From assembly GCA_950295325.1 (NCBI GenBank), contig OX485808.1, positions 22,340,527-22,404,526 of the forward strand: a stretch of 64,000 nucleotides of DNA, written 5' to 3'. A program made the position numbers and the translations under genes. Positions within the stretch are counted from its first letter, which is position 1, and every line of letters begins with the position of its first letter. Positions 11,301 to 23,045 of this stretch are shown in pieces. This stretch comes from Polytrichum commune (taxonomy: Eukaryota > Streptophyta > Polytrichopsida > Polytrichales > Polytrichaceae). Under the pieces are notes generated by a model. That model did no database searches. It was not told the DNA's origin and saw only the letters and a list, made by a program, of their open reading frames with translations.

Positions 11301-13575
11301 TTAAATAACCTTGGTAACGCTGGTGGTGGGGCCCAGGCGCTCAAGAGCGAGGCGTCGAAGCCCTGGCTCATATATTCCCCAATCTGCCAGGCTGGCACGC
11401 CGGGTCTACTTACACATAGGCTAAAAGCCGGCGAATTTTGGAGTGACATGGGCTTCAATGCGGAGTCAGAGCCATGAATGAACGTACTCTACCATCCAAG
11501 TGGACGAATTCCACGGACTATGGATGAGCGACATCCATCGATCCCCTAGGCCTCCGCCCCATTGAAGGAGGGAGTTACACTCACACCCACCTTTCTACTT
11601 TAGGCCAGCGGCAGCTTAATCGATCCCACAAAAGAAACATGATCGAAACACAATCAATCACCGCACATCATCACTGCACTGTCGCTATTGCGCGATGCCT
11701 CTTGGGTTTCCCTAAAATATCTGGAAACAGTGAGTTCATTCCGGAGCATTTTCGGTGCAGCGCGGCGGAATTGCGCAAATGCGGAGAGCGAGCGAGTGAG
11801 AGTGAGAGAGAGAGAGAGAAAGAGAGACAATATGTGGGTTTGAGATTTTGTTTAGGAAATGGAGAGGGGTGGGGAAGTGCGAGAAGTTTTTCTTGAAATG
11901 AAAAAAATGAAAACAAAATCTGCGGTGGCTCGGAGGGAATTGGAGTGTGCAAATGGAGGGATTAGCTTAGCTTGAAGGAGCGAGTGAGCTTATTTTTAGT
12001 TACGTGATTTGGATTTGGGTTCGGGTTTGCGGTCTGGAGCATTCACGGAGATCGTGAGTGCATTGGTGATGCCTCACAAATCACGTGAGGGATGAATAAA
12101 GACATTTGGAATTTGGAAGCAGGTGAAGCAGATGTCAAAGTTGTTTTGAGGGGTTCAGTTACGTGGGCTTCCCAGCAATCTGATATGGCTTTTCCCAGCA
12201 ATCTGGAGCGGAGGTACTTCACTTGTTTGATGTCACCGGGAATGGAATTGAAGGTTATGGGGTCTGGGTGAGGCTGGGACGATCGGGACATCTTGGGGAA
12301 TGTGAGGTTAATGTGTAGGAGTAAGGTTGAAATTCACATGGGGGCCACAATTCCGGGTCACCTCCATGGCCCCTCTTCTCCTCTCCTCCCAAGATGGTCA
12401 AAAGGTGCGGGCTTCCGACTACGCGGAACCTCGAGATCCGGATCTCAGAATGGAGGAGACCCATCGTCATGTAGCCTTTTCTGCAATAGAGGTCTGGCGA
12501 GGAGTAAGTTAGTTAGTCGCTATGAGTTTTGTTGGTGTTGCAGAATGAATGTTTAATATTTAGAGAATTAAGGTTTCGGGGAAGTGTCTCACAGCATCAA
12601 CATCAACATCCTCAGTATTTGCTTGCGGGAGGAATTCCCATCGATCACGGAATTCGCATCATTCCTGTGTGATAACCTTAAGGCGCCAAATCCGATTTTG
12701 CAGTGATCTGGGGATGGCGCCAAAATCTTAGCGCCAGTGATTTGGTAGGATGCCGTGAGGCCATGGAGGTCATGTTTGAAATTCGCAAGGTAGAGGCAGA
12801 TGGAAATCTAATAGCAGACGTTGAGGTCAGTGGAAGCTCGAAGGAACTACTGAGCAACAAGGGTATAAATCCTATTTTGCAGCGATTTGGTAGGAAATGA
12901 ACACATGAGCATGTTGTTGGACCGCGCGGTTTGTGTTTGAAATTCGCAGGTGAAGAGGCAGATGAAATCTAATAGGTTGCAGGAGTCGAGGTCAGTGGAA
13001 GCTCAGTCCTTGTGTGGGGGTCGGTCCAGCTTCTCCTTTCGAAGGAAGGATGCTGCCATTCTTGCATCGGTAGGATAAGAGGTTTATATAGATGGATTGA
13101 TTGATCCTTCCCGTGTAGACTTAGTCTCTTGAACTAATTGAGTTCACTGGAATTGAGGTTTAAGCACTTTGCACTCGTACTTGTCCTTAAAATCTGATAG
13201 AGAAACAGGAAATCACCCGCTGAAGGCATATCGATTATGCCTGAATGTGTGAAGAACCTCATGATCAAAAAATATGATTCTGTAGCATCGACGAAGTCGT
13301 TTGGGGTTGACTTAACTTCCAACTTTTGTTCGAATTGAGGTTCGCCTACATTCCAAGGCTTTTTTTTCTTCTTCCTTCTGCTCATAAGACTTGTTACGGA
13401 TGCGCATCTCATGTAATCAAATGTTAACCGGGATTTATGTGCGCGCAGATGACGACATATTTGTTGCAGTGGCTAAGCGTGCTTAAGATGGGAGCTCTGT
13501 AGAGTTGGTCTCTCTCTTTCTGCAATTGCAAAAGGCGGGGGCACAAGGCCCAGTTTGACGAACACATGTTTCAAA
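11301..13575 (+). promoter_or_regulatory. upstream/5' region of the lipase gene
   Basis: Noticeably more GC-rich than flanking DNA. It contains a purine (GA)n tract at about 11795-11830, the kind of element often found in plant promoters and 5' untranslated regions. A short block is duplicated at about 12779-12900 and 12946-13010 ('gaaattcgca', 'gaggcagatg', 'gtcagtggaagctc'). A pyrimidine stretch at 13508-13531 followed by AAAG could be a splice acceptor of a 5' untranslated intron. The transcription start cannot be fixed from sequence. Confidence 0.5.
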
Positions 13576-13847
13576 ATGGGAGAAACTCTCTTAGAGAAGC
13601 TAAGGCTTCAGAAGTTGAAGGCCGTGAGGCTCGTAATTTTAATGCCCCTCTTTCTGAATTTGAGCCTGCTGGGAGTTGCTGTCTGTGCAGCAATTTTGAT
13701 GTGGGAACGCCCAGGTTCGAAGTCTACGGTGGCAGCGGTGGTTGTGTTGGCAGTTGGCGCGTTTCTTCGCGTGGCTTGGCTTGCAGTCATTGGGTGTGCT
13801 CAGGCTGCAACAGCATCAGCTATGATTGCAGAGAAACAAGTGCATGA
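13566..13847 (+). promoter_or_regulatory. overlapping out-of-frame upstream ORF
   Basis: An ATG at 13566 lies ten bases before the lipase ATG (13576), in a different frame, and opens a 93-codon ORF that overlaps exon 1. Its context (ACACATGT) is weak, whereas the lipase start has A at -3 and G at +4. If both lie on the mRNA, translation of the lipase would rely on leaky scanning. The encoded peptide resembles nothing known; it is listed as a potential control element, not as a gene. Confidence 0.45.
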
Positions 13848-16800
13848 TCTTCCAGAAAGTAACAACAAATCAGTCGAAAACGATCGACGGGTGAGCTCAA
13901 ACACGGCTTAATTAAAGTCCAAGATATGTGGTCAAATTCCAGCCATGAATGCGGTGTTCCGTTGTGTGATGGCATTGGCATTGGCATCTTGTTTCAGTCT
14001 TGTATGTACTCAATCTTGAAGCTGTCAACCACCAGGAATACATAATAAGCAGCTATAATTCTTGCTAAGATCTTTGAATCAGTTTCTAGGTTCATCTTTT
14101 ATTTGAGCGTTTGAGGGTTGGGGTTTCAACTTTCTTTGTATAGGTGGTGTGCAATATGCATATCTCAGGCATGCACAGGGAAGTTAGACATGGATTGTTT
14201 TGTTAGTAAAATGGTCTGGATGTCCCCAAGATTTCGTGCAGACGAAAGGGTTTTGGTTTTGACAGGGTGAAGTTGTTTGTGTTTAAGCAGCGATGGTACA
14301 GGCGCTGGCTTTGGTGGAGCCGTGTAGGAATACTGGTATCAATTCTTCAAATAGGAGCTGCATGTTACATTTGGGTCATGGTGAGGAACAATAATGACAA
14401 ACTGCGAGATGGTGAGCATTGCAAAGGATGACTTGATGCATCACAGTGCAATTTTTTTGCTCAAAGAAACACAAAAAATGTTGTGCAAAGATCTTCCTTA
14501 GTAATATCATTTACAAGCAAAATCTTCAAACATTTTTTGGTCTTAAATGGTGTATCATGTGCAGGAGGGGGGACTGGGAAGTGGCTGCAGGCCCTTCTCA
14601 TCATCTTACCCATTGCCAGTGTGATGGTTGTCATTGTGCAATGGTGCACGGGCTCGGATGTGATGGCGTGGCGCTCACTTTACAAGACATGTGAGGATGC
14701 CTGGAGAGCTCATTACCGGGAAATGTTTGATTATTGCATCCGAGAAGCTTTGTGCTGCTTGGGACGATCACGCTACTACATGTGAGAAACTGAAACTGCT
14801 ACATGGATGCAACACTTGCTTTCAATTTCTTGTTTCTATCTCATTGCACCTTTGATTAGAAGGATGCTTGTTGTGTCACCTGGGAGTTGTTTTACACAAA
14901 TCATCATTAAGACCCAGTTTACATTCAAGCTTGAGTTGAGAGCTCAAACTTGCAATCTTTGGGAGTTCGATACTTGGAGTCAACAAGCTCTTATCCAAAG
15001 CTTGTTGACCAATCTTCAAACTTCTCAATAGTTTGAGCAAGTATAAAGTGGTCATGTTCAAAGTGAGATGTGAAGGGAGGAATGATACTAAAAAATGAAG
15101 CATCCATGACAAGCCAAAGGAGCATTCATGACGAGTCAAAGAATGCTTGAAAGTCCATTGGCTTGGGCCCGCAAAATTTGAGATTGAGCTCCTGAGGTAG
15201 CTTTAGGATCTTGACTGAGAGCTTGACAAAAATGATGAAGAGCTTGTCATAGTCATCCCACATGGGATCCATCAAGGTTTGCGTCATCTAAGTGTTTTAA
15301 GCCCTTACAAAGTTCAAGCTCTCAATTGAAATGTCATTTGTAAAGCGGATTTAAGTGAACAAGGATGGGTAAGAGGCAACCCACCAATGAGAGGGTCCCT
15401 GTCTTTGAGCTCACAACTCATGCTCGAGTTGAGAGCTTGAACTCGCAGTTTTTAGGAGTTTGATATATGGAGTTGACCAGCTTTCATCCAAAATATTGGT
15501 CAAACTTTGAGAGCTTGACCAATAAATAGGTTGAGCAAGTGTAAAGTGGCCATGCTCAAAGTGAGATATCGAGCGTTGTTTGGCTTGAGATAAAAAGGAG
15601 CATTCCAAACAAGTCAAAGAATTCTTGAAAGCCCTTTGGCTTGGAGCCCCCAAAACGAGAGCTCGAGATTTTTGAGTATCCATAGCTACCTCCATGAGGT
15701 AGCTTAGGATTTTGACTGAGAGCTTGTCAAAATTGGCTGAGAGCTTGTTGTAGTTGTTTCACATGGAATACATCAAGGCTCTATCAAAAATACCTGATCC
15801 TGACAAGGAGTTTGACAAGGAGGTATCAACTGCTGACTCCAATTTGCAAGTCTGATACCTATACGATTCCTTGGTGTGGATAAACATACTGGAGCCTATC
15901 CACTTCTAAGACATTGATGGTTTCTATAGTTTTCAATTATTTCGAATGAGGTGCAAACCTTGGCACTCTCAAGTTGGGACAGTTTACACTTGGTTTTAAA
16001 GTGCCAGGATTTTACCCGGTTTCTGTATTGTTGAGCTGTTGCCGTCATGGGCCTGAATGCGTCTGACTTGACTATTTGCACAAAATATTTAGTGAGAAGT
16101 TGCACCCGAGATTGCTTCTTGTATGTGCAAACCAGGTTACTGGATGCCTACTTGATTTTACGTATCTGTACTTTCTTTGGTTCTACATGGTTTATGTTTT
16201 GTAAGGATCAATGTTAGCAAGAATCCATGGGGCAAGTTGTGGCATCCATGTATGCTCTTTAAAAATGGTGAATTTCTGGTGTGCAAACAGTACCGAAGTC
16301 CAGACAGATGAAGTGAATGCAATTGCAGCATTGTTGGGGGACCTTGTTGCTTATCGGGCTGTGGGTTGGCGTCATTTGGAGGTGTTGGCTGGTATAACTC
16401 TTCTTTCCCTTTTCTTTCCATGGATTGCTCTTATGCATCATTCATTGTGCAACGGCCAGTTATCAATGATGTGGTATTATCACATTTTCTCTTTTAGTTT
16501 CTTAAACTTCCCAAAAAAATGATCTTCAGACTTGTCAGAGTAGGCCTCATTTTTAAGCAACTGTACTTGCTGAGACCAAAAACATGATAGGTATGCCCCT
16601 TGATGGTTGATGCCAGATCTTTGGTACAAGATATCTGAATTCTACAACTTCCCATGAAATTGCAAGCTTGTTGATCAATTCAAGAATGGCAAATTTTAAG
16701 ATTTGTTATGGTATTCACTTGTTCCTTATTATTCTATATTATTTCTTCCTCACTCAACAAGCATAGTCACCATGATAAACGCCTTGTAAACATGGATAAC

Positions 16801-19800
16801 CAGGGGTCCAAATTAGAAGTAAGGCTTTTTGCTGCAGTCATTTCTTGATTTGAGTTGTGAGGTTAATACACAATCAGAGGCAAACTGGTCTGCTATTCTT
16901 GTTGAGCTCATAGATGTGCATGTATAATCCAGTAGTTTTACATTGAGGTGGTATTTCATATCACTTGGATGGACTAGGGGTGGCATTGTTACGAAGTCGT
17001 TCACTCCGACCACGACCAGAGGATGAGAAAAACTCTGCACCTGAGGCCATCCTGCGGGAGGCGAGCATTCTTCATCCATACGCTGTTGCAGCATACACTG
17101 TAAGTCTTTCATTTAGGGTCTATATACTTCTGAATGTTGGAGCTACATGGATTGTGGCCAATTACAATATAGGATCATTCTATTACCAAATATAGGAGAA
17201 GAAATTTGTATGATAGATCCCTACACCAAACTCATTATCATGTCGCAGTAGAGTATACATGCAGGAACTCAGTATTCTCACTGGTGAATATGCCGAGCCA
17301 GTTTCAGACTTTTTTAAAATTTACACTTATTTCACCCTGAACATTAGTCATCTTTCTGACTTAGTGCAGTGTGCCAAATCAAAATAACAATTTGGTATCT
17401 GGTGAACCTTAACAATATACTTCTAGACTAGAGTAAAACAGTTTCTAACCAATTATTGAGGTTGCAGGGTCCATTGCTCGAGATTGGGCGATATCCGTTT
17501 ATGTGGCCAATTGTTTGGCTGTACAGCCAAGGTTTCTTTTCCTTTTGGAAGCGCAATAGGTAATTTTGTTTTCATGGAGCCCATTTTTCTGGAACTTGTC
17601 CAAGTCCATGTCCCTAGCAGCCTCAACATGATATGCAATCCAAGTCTGCTTAATCTTTTGGGCATAAATTTAACTGGTCAGAGAAAAAATGGTCATCCTG
17701 GTTACTGTGATATTTTGGCTACTTATGTGGTCTTGGGATCAGCTCATTGTGGCTATGGTGATTTTCAATTTGTGCTTTCTGTTTGTGCATATTGGATGTC
17801 ATCAAGGAAATTTGAAAATGAGATGTAGAAGAGGAATTGAAGTTGTTGGAACTGCACTGGTGTGCTATCTCTATGGTCAGGCGTCCAAAATTGGAAGGAG
17901 ATAATATGTGGAGAGGACATGCAGCTGCATTCTTAAGGCATGCTCGCTTACAACCAAATGATCTCCTTCAGGGTCGAGTGTTACAGGTATTACCCTCACC
18001 GGTTTCTGTGGTTGTATGGGCATTACTCTTGAAAATTAAATGTACAGGGTTGGCAACTTAACAGGGTAACAAATTGTCTTGAGTTTCCATCTCTGTCTTG
18101 AATCAAGTAAACAAATGTATCACTGATTCCCATTGTTTGTTGACGCTGATCATCAACATTGAATGTGATTGTGCTTGGTGAAGGCAAACAGAGAGGCAGT
18201 GTACTTTGTAGTGGCTCTGCATGAATTGAAGATTTTACTGGTTGCAGTTCGTGGGACGGAGACCTGCGAGGATTTACTCACAGATGGACTTGGAAAAGAA
18301 AGTGAACTGTCGGATTCTGACCTCCTCGGCTTATTAAAGTAAGACGTCAAGTGCATCGTCGGCACTCCTTGTTGCTTTATCTTTAGGTTCATCATCAGAC
18401 TAGGTAGTAAACATCTGCAATTTAGCATGTCACCACATTCTCACTGTTGAATACAATCTTCATAGCGTATGGACGATTGGGTCTTTGTAAACTGCAGTGA
18501 TGTCCAAGTAGAGGTTTGTATTGACACTAGTTTGGGCCTGTGCCTTCCTGGCATGTTGCACCCGTGCATATGAATTAATATCTTGGGTCATCCCTGCACT
18601 ATCTGCTCAATATGCTGCCGTTGATGGCCAGCCACTCTGGAACAGTTATTGCGTCAATGCCTATGCGCCCTCGCTATTCCAAACTTCATTTGGACTTTGG
18701 ACGAATGACCTAGATTTAAATACATATCATATATATATATTTAGTTACTATTGCCATATATAGCTGTATATCAACTTGCTCTTTGTAATAGACTAGTTTG
18801 GGACTGTGCTGTCCCAGCCCGTTGCATATGTGCACATGAATTAATGTCCTAGGCCATCTCCACACCATCTGCTCAACATGCCGCCGTTGACAGCCGGCCG
18901 TTTTGAAACTTTGAAACTGCCTCAATGTCCATGCACCCTTTGCCATTCCAAAGTTCCAAGTGTATAGTATCTTCTTATAATCAGTGATTGTTGGCAGCAT
19001 AGATTGTTCTCTTCCACAGTTGATCTATAAAATATTGAGGACAAAAGTCTACTTTGAGGTCAGTTAGGACATGAGCAACACATTTTGTGGGTTGTTAACT
19101 GGAGTTGAACTTGTGATTATTTTGCTACAGAGGCCCGGGAGTCTCTGATATGGTTAGGGAGCAGGTGATTAAAACAAAGCCTCACTTTGCACATGTTGGT
19201 ATCATTGAAGCTGCACGCGAGCTCTCAATGCAGCTTGATAACTTGGCTGAGGACGACAATAACGCCCAGGCTGCTGCTGATCTAGATTCAATCCACGGTC
19301 ATCAAGGTTAGAAACTTAATCCAGTCCACCAGATGCATTGCTTTGCATTACATTGCAGTTAACGGCTTATTAAAGTTTAACACACAAGGATGTGAAAGAG
19401 TGGAAAGCTGACGATTCGATTCATCAGAAAATTATCCTATATGTAATAGTGTGTATCTCTGCACAGGGGATGAGATGCCTGTTGGAAGGGCCCGACAAGG
19501 GTTGCTTTCAGAATTGTTGGGTCGAGGGGGGAAGTGCGAAGGGTACCGTCTTCGATTTGTAGGTCACTCTTTAGGAGGTGCAATCAGTGCTCTTACAGGG
19601 CTAAGGGTAAGAGGAATTTCCACAAAAATAAAACATCTCGCGTCATATTTCAAGTTATTTCACTCAAGATGATGTTCTTGAAACTTAAACTTCTGTGTGG
19701 TTTTCATGAAGTTGTTGATGCACTTTTTGCTAGACCACTTCAAGTTTAATATACTTCTGGCAGACAACCCTATCAAATAAGGGACATAGTTTACATACAA

Positions 19801-22800
19801 AACCTTGCTGTCCATGTCTTGTTGGTTTGCGAATCATGATTTTTAAAGGGATGTCAGCAATGACAAGACCTACTCCATGCAATGCATACAAGTTGCCTCT
19901 TGTATTATATATTACTTTAATGTTCTTTCTTTGGTCCCTTTGCAGTTGTATAAAAGGTATCCTGATTTACATGTATATGCATTTGGAGTGCTGCCCTGCC
20001 TGGACTTCAACACTGCAGAGGCTTGCGAGAGTTTCATAACCAGGTTTGTTGGATGCATTGTTACCCCAAAGTTTTCTCGAAGTATTTGCAAATTCTTGAT
20101 GGAGGAGGATGTACTTGAGGTCGAATGGTAACTGGGGACGTGCAATGTGTTGACCGCATTACATTCTTAAACCTGGGTCAAGGGAAAAGTGGCTATGTCG
20201 CAGATGGTTACCATCTCTCATTGAATGCTGCTCTCAAAGTCATGATTGCGCTATATATATATATTGGTCTCATCAAAGTGAAGTGTAGTAGCCATAGGGT
20301 TGGTACATGAATTTTTTTTTGTTTGATCAGCTAGGCATAGCACTGGCTGGTTACTGAAGGGACGTTTACACACAACCAGCATTCCGGTAATTGATGGTTG
20401 TACTTTACTTTCTTAGGTTCTATTTTTGAGGGGTTAAGGAGATAAGGCACATTGATGGCAACCACAACCACAACTACTTGTACTTCCCAACTACGATACA
20501 AGGTGTAGTTGGGAGTGGTTGCGATGGTTGTAATGTGCTATCTTTGGTTCTATTTTGGTTTTAGTTACTATGTGGCACTGCTAGAGAACTTCAATGCCAA
20601 AGCGTGGGAGAGGATTTGTAGGTGGCAATTACTCTGACAAACCTCCCACTAGAATCCATCAATTGGTTGTCTTCCTCTACAGATTGCACCAATTGGAGGA
20701 ATGATAATTGGGGTCAAATCCACTCTTCAACTACAACAACGCATTTTGTGTAAATGGAAAAAATTGGAATTGTGGTTGAAATTGGGCCCAAAACACAACC
20801 ACATCTACTTGAGTAGATGTGTGTTTCTTGAGATGTGTCCTTTTTTCTATTGAAGCTATGTATGCAGTCTTGGGTATGAATTTTGCAGATGTTGATGATG
20901 GCTCCCCTTTTTATAACTTCTGTCTTCTGGAATTTGCAGTGTGGTCTATAATGATGAGTTTTCATCGCGCCTTTCTGTGGCGTCCATCATGCGGTTACGT
21001 GCTGATGCCTTGATGGCATTGGGAGCAGACACAAAGAAACCAGAGTCCACTGCTCAGCCATGTCCGGGTGGCCAAGAGCCAGTTGTGGTTTATATCGGCG
21101 ATTCAGGCTCATCATCAAGTCACCACTCTAGTCAAAGTACTGCTGAAGCTTCCGGAACTTCCCACGAGCCTTGCGAAGGGTTACCCTTGGCTACTCAGAA
21201 AAAGCCAGATCGAAGAAAAAGGCGTCGGTTTCCAGACATGTTTAAAGGCGGGCTTTTCTTATGTGCACACACCTGCTTCTGTGTACTAAAAATGTCACGA
21301 CATCACAAGGCAACTTCAATCAGCTCAGAGATAGATCGAGCTGTCCGCTCCTTGACGAAGCAACAAAATCAGGACGTTTGCATAAATTCTGAGTTGTGTT
21401 GGTCAAGAGATTCTAAAGATTGTTGTCTTGAGATGGGAATTGATAGACCGATTCTTCATCCTCCTGTTGTCAATATTATTCTTCCCAGCAACAACAATGG
21501 TGTTGATGAAAGCAGAGGTGATTTTTCTTTGTCAAATTTTTTTTTACCTCTGGTTGATTTTAAGTGCTCTGACATACAAAGAATACAATACTGGAAGTCC
21601 TCAGGGTGCTTAAACCCAAGGCCTTAAACCTGAATCCCATGAATCTGATGCTAAGCCACCTAAGGCTGGAATATTGCTTGGATGGGTGACCTTCCTAGCA
21701 CTTGACCCCCGGTGCACCCTACCACTATGGCCCACCCAATCATAGTGGGTGTATCTGGGTGAACCGGATGTTCTCAACTAACCATGTGGAGGAACCTAGG
21801 AGGGGCTTGCCCTGGGGGAAACATTAGGTGCTTGTCTGCACACGTTCCAGATGTTCACCTTCGAAAGGAGGCAGTATTCTTTGAGGTCCCTCTAATTTTT
21901 CGTGTTTCTGTTTCAGAGTTACATATAGAATTAGACTAACTTGAAGATGAAGCAACACCATAGTTTATGCTGGTGGCAACATCGGAGTTATTTCTTGGTT
22001 CTTGGAAGTGATCAAATTTTGTGGCTCACTTGCAGGGGACAGAAATCCAGAAACGATCATGCAACCTGATGAGCAAGACGACAGTGAAGAAAGTTTTAGG
22101 AGCTCACAGAGCATTTTGAGGCAAAGAAGTGTTGAGGAACTTGAGGCAGGAGAGAAGTCCGATGAAAGCACTGGCAGTTTGTCCTGGGAAAACTTTGAAG
22201 AAAGCACAGGACGATACTCTCACGGGCACAAGGACTTGCAGTTACGGGAGAATGGGATGCCGAATGATATTGGAGCCCATTATTTGGGCTATGAATCTGG
22301 GTCTGACTTGCAGGAGCACTATAAAGCTGAAATGTTCCTACCTGGGAAGGTTGTCCACCTCATACGTGAGGAAAAGCCAACAGCTACAACGTGGAAGTCT
22401 TCATTCTGGTACACATGGCGAGCAGATGGAAATGCGACAAAGTTCCGTGCCCTTGTTGTTGATCGAAAAAGGTTCCGAAACATTGTAATTTCGCCTGCAA
22501 TGTTCATTGACCATATGCCATGGAAGTATGTAACTTCGCCCTCATGAATCAGTTCTTAGGTCTTACCTTGATGTTGTTGTGTATGGTGTCACCAAGTCAA
22601 CTTCTTTTGACTTTATCATTGTATGATCCAACTCAAGTACTTGGAAGAGTGCGTGTCGCAAGTGAGATAACTAATCTTACAATTGATGCACTTGTGTTTA
22701 TTCTCTGCCTGTGCAGTTTCATTGTTGTCAATGTGATGCAAGGTGCAATTAAAGGGGGAACAATTCAATCTGGAAATCTACTTGCTTATAAAGAACTAGC

Positions 22801-23045
22801 TAGCGGTGCACTTTTTTGATACTACATGACTGACACCATCCTCATGTTGTGGGAAGTAGATTTCATTCTGTCAAGGTGATTCTTTGTATAAAAAATGAAC
22901 AAATCTGGACTTGTCCTAGTATGCTTTATATAGAGCTACATGAACTAATTCAGTTGTAACTGTTCACAGGTGTCAACGTGCACTTAACTTGATTCTGAGG
23001 GATATGAACTCTTTGGAAAGGGACCGATCTTCAGAAATTGTGTGA
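13576..23045 (+). CDS. membrane-anchored class 3 lipase (DAG lipase-like), 14 exons
   Basis: Exons: 13576-13890, 14291-14411, 14565-14781, 16291-16391, 16978-17099, 17468-17559, 17881-17986, 18184-18338, 19131-19306, 19467-19606, 19946-20043, 20940-21517, 22036-22525, 22970-23045. All introns are GT-AG, the phases agree, and the joined frame (2787 nt, 928 aa) has no stop before TGA. Four hydrophobic helices lie near residues 17-43, 51-78, 113-137 and 152-172. The alpha/beta-hydrolase core follows, with RGTE (exon 8), nucleophile Ser503 in GHSLGG (exon 10), probable Asp553 in VVYNDEF and His900 in FIDHMPW. This layout is known from plant DAG-lipase-like proteins of the lipase_3 family, which hydrolyse acylglycerols at membranes. 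The linker encoded by exons 12-13 (about 565-850), rich in Ser, Glu and basic patches, seems longer than in relatives I recall. The ATG at 13576 is chosen for its good context and because it precedes the first helix. Substrate is inferred from family only. Confidence 0.92.
14925..15790. repeat. duplicated ~370-bp block in lipase intron 3
   Basis: Two diverged copies, about 14925-15290 and 15412-15785, share 'gagttgagagct', 'ggagtt', 'gagcaagt.taaagtgg', 'caaagtgagat', 'agtcaaagaat.cttgaaag' and 'gactgagagcttg' in order. They lie in the 1.5-kb intron between exons 3 and 4. Non-coding; probably a local tandem duplication of a repeat. Confidence 0.75.
18526..18965. repeat. duplicated ~175-bp block in lipase intron 8
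   Basis: Copies at about 18526-18700 and 18791-18960 share 'gactagtttggg', 'catgaattaat', 'atctgctcaa.atgc' and 'gccattccaaa'-type words in the same order. They sit in the intron between exons 8 and 9, separated by a short AT-rich tract. Confidence 0.75.
20448..20539. repeat. short inverted repeat in lipase intron 11
   Basis: A ~92-bp hairpin: the left arm begins GCACATTGATGGCAACCAC and the right arm is its imperfect inverse ending ATGGTTGTAATGTGC, with an inner pair CCAACTAC/GTAGTTGG. It resembles a very short MITE in the intron between exons 11 and 12. Confidence 0.7.
21604..21720 (+). repeat. 5S-rRNA-like sequence (5S-derived SINE or Cassandra-type LTR)
   Basis: About 117 bp, the length of plant 5S rRNA, beginning GGGTGC and matching by eye through ATCCCAT, GCTAAGC (A box), GGATGGGTGACC (C box, 21680-21691) and GGTGCACCCT at the end. 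It is too diverged to be an active 5S gene and lies in the lipase intron between exons 12 and 13, in sense. Known carriers of such sequence are 5S-derived SINEs and the LTRs of Cassandra retrotransposons; I cannot decide between them because no flanking boundary is clear. Confidence 0.75.

Noticed and set aside
13555-13575. Seven-residue N-terminal extension of the lipase from a TTG codon
   Set aside because: Nuclear plant genes start at ATG; the ATG at 13576 has good context.
22520-22819. 99-codon ORF with hydrophobic stretches
   Set aside because: It lies in the intron between lipase exons 13 and 14; the splice phases and the conserved FIDHMPW-K-C junction favour intron.
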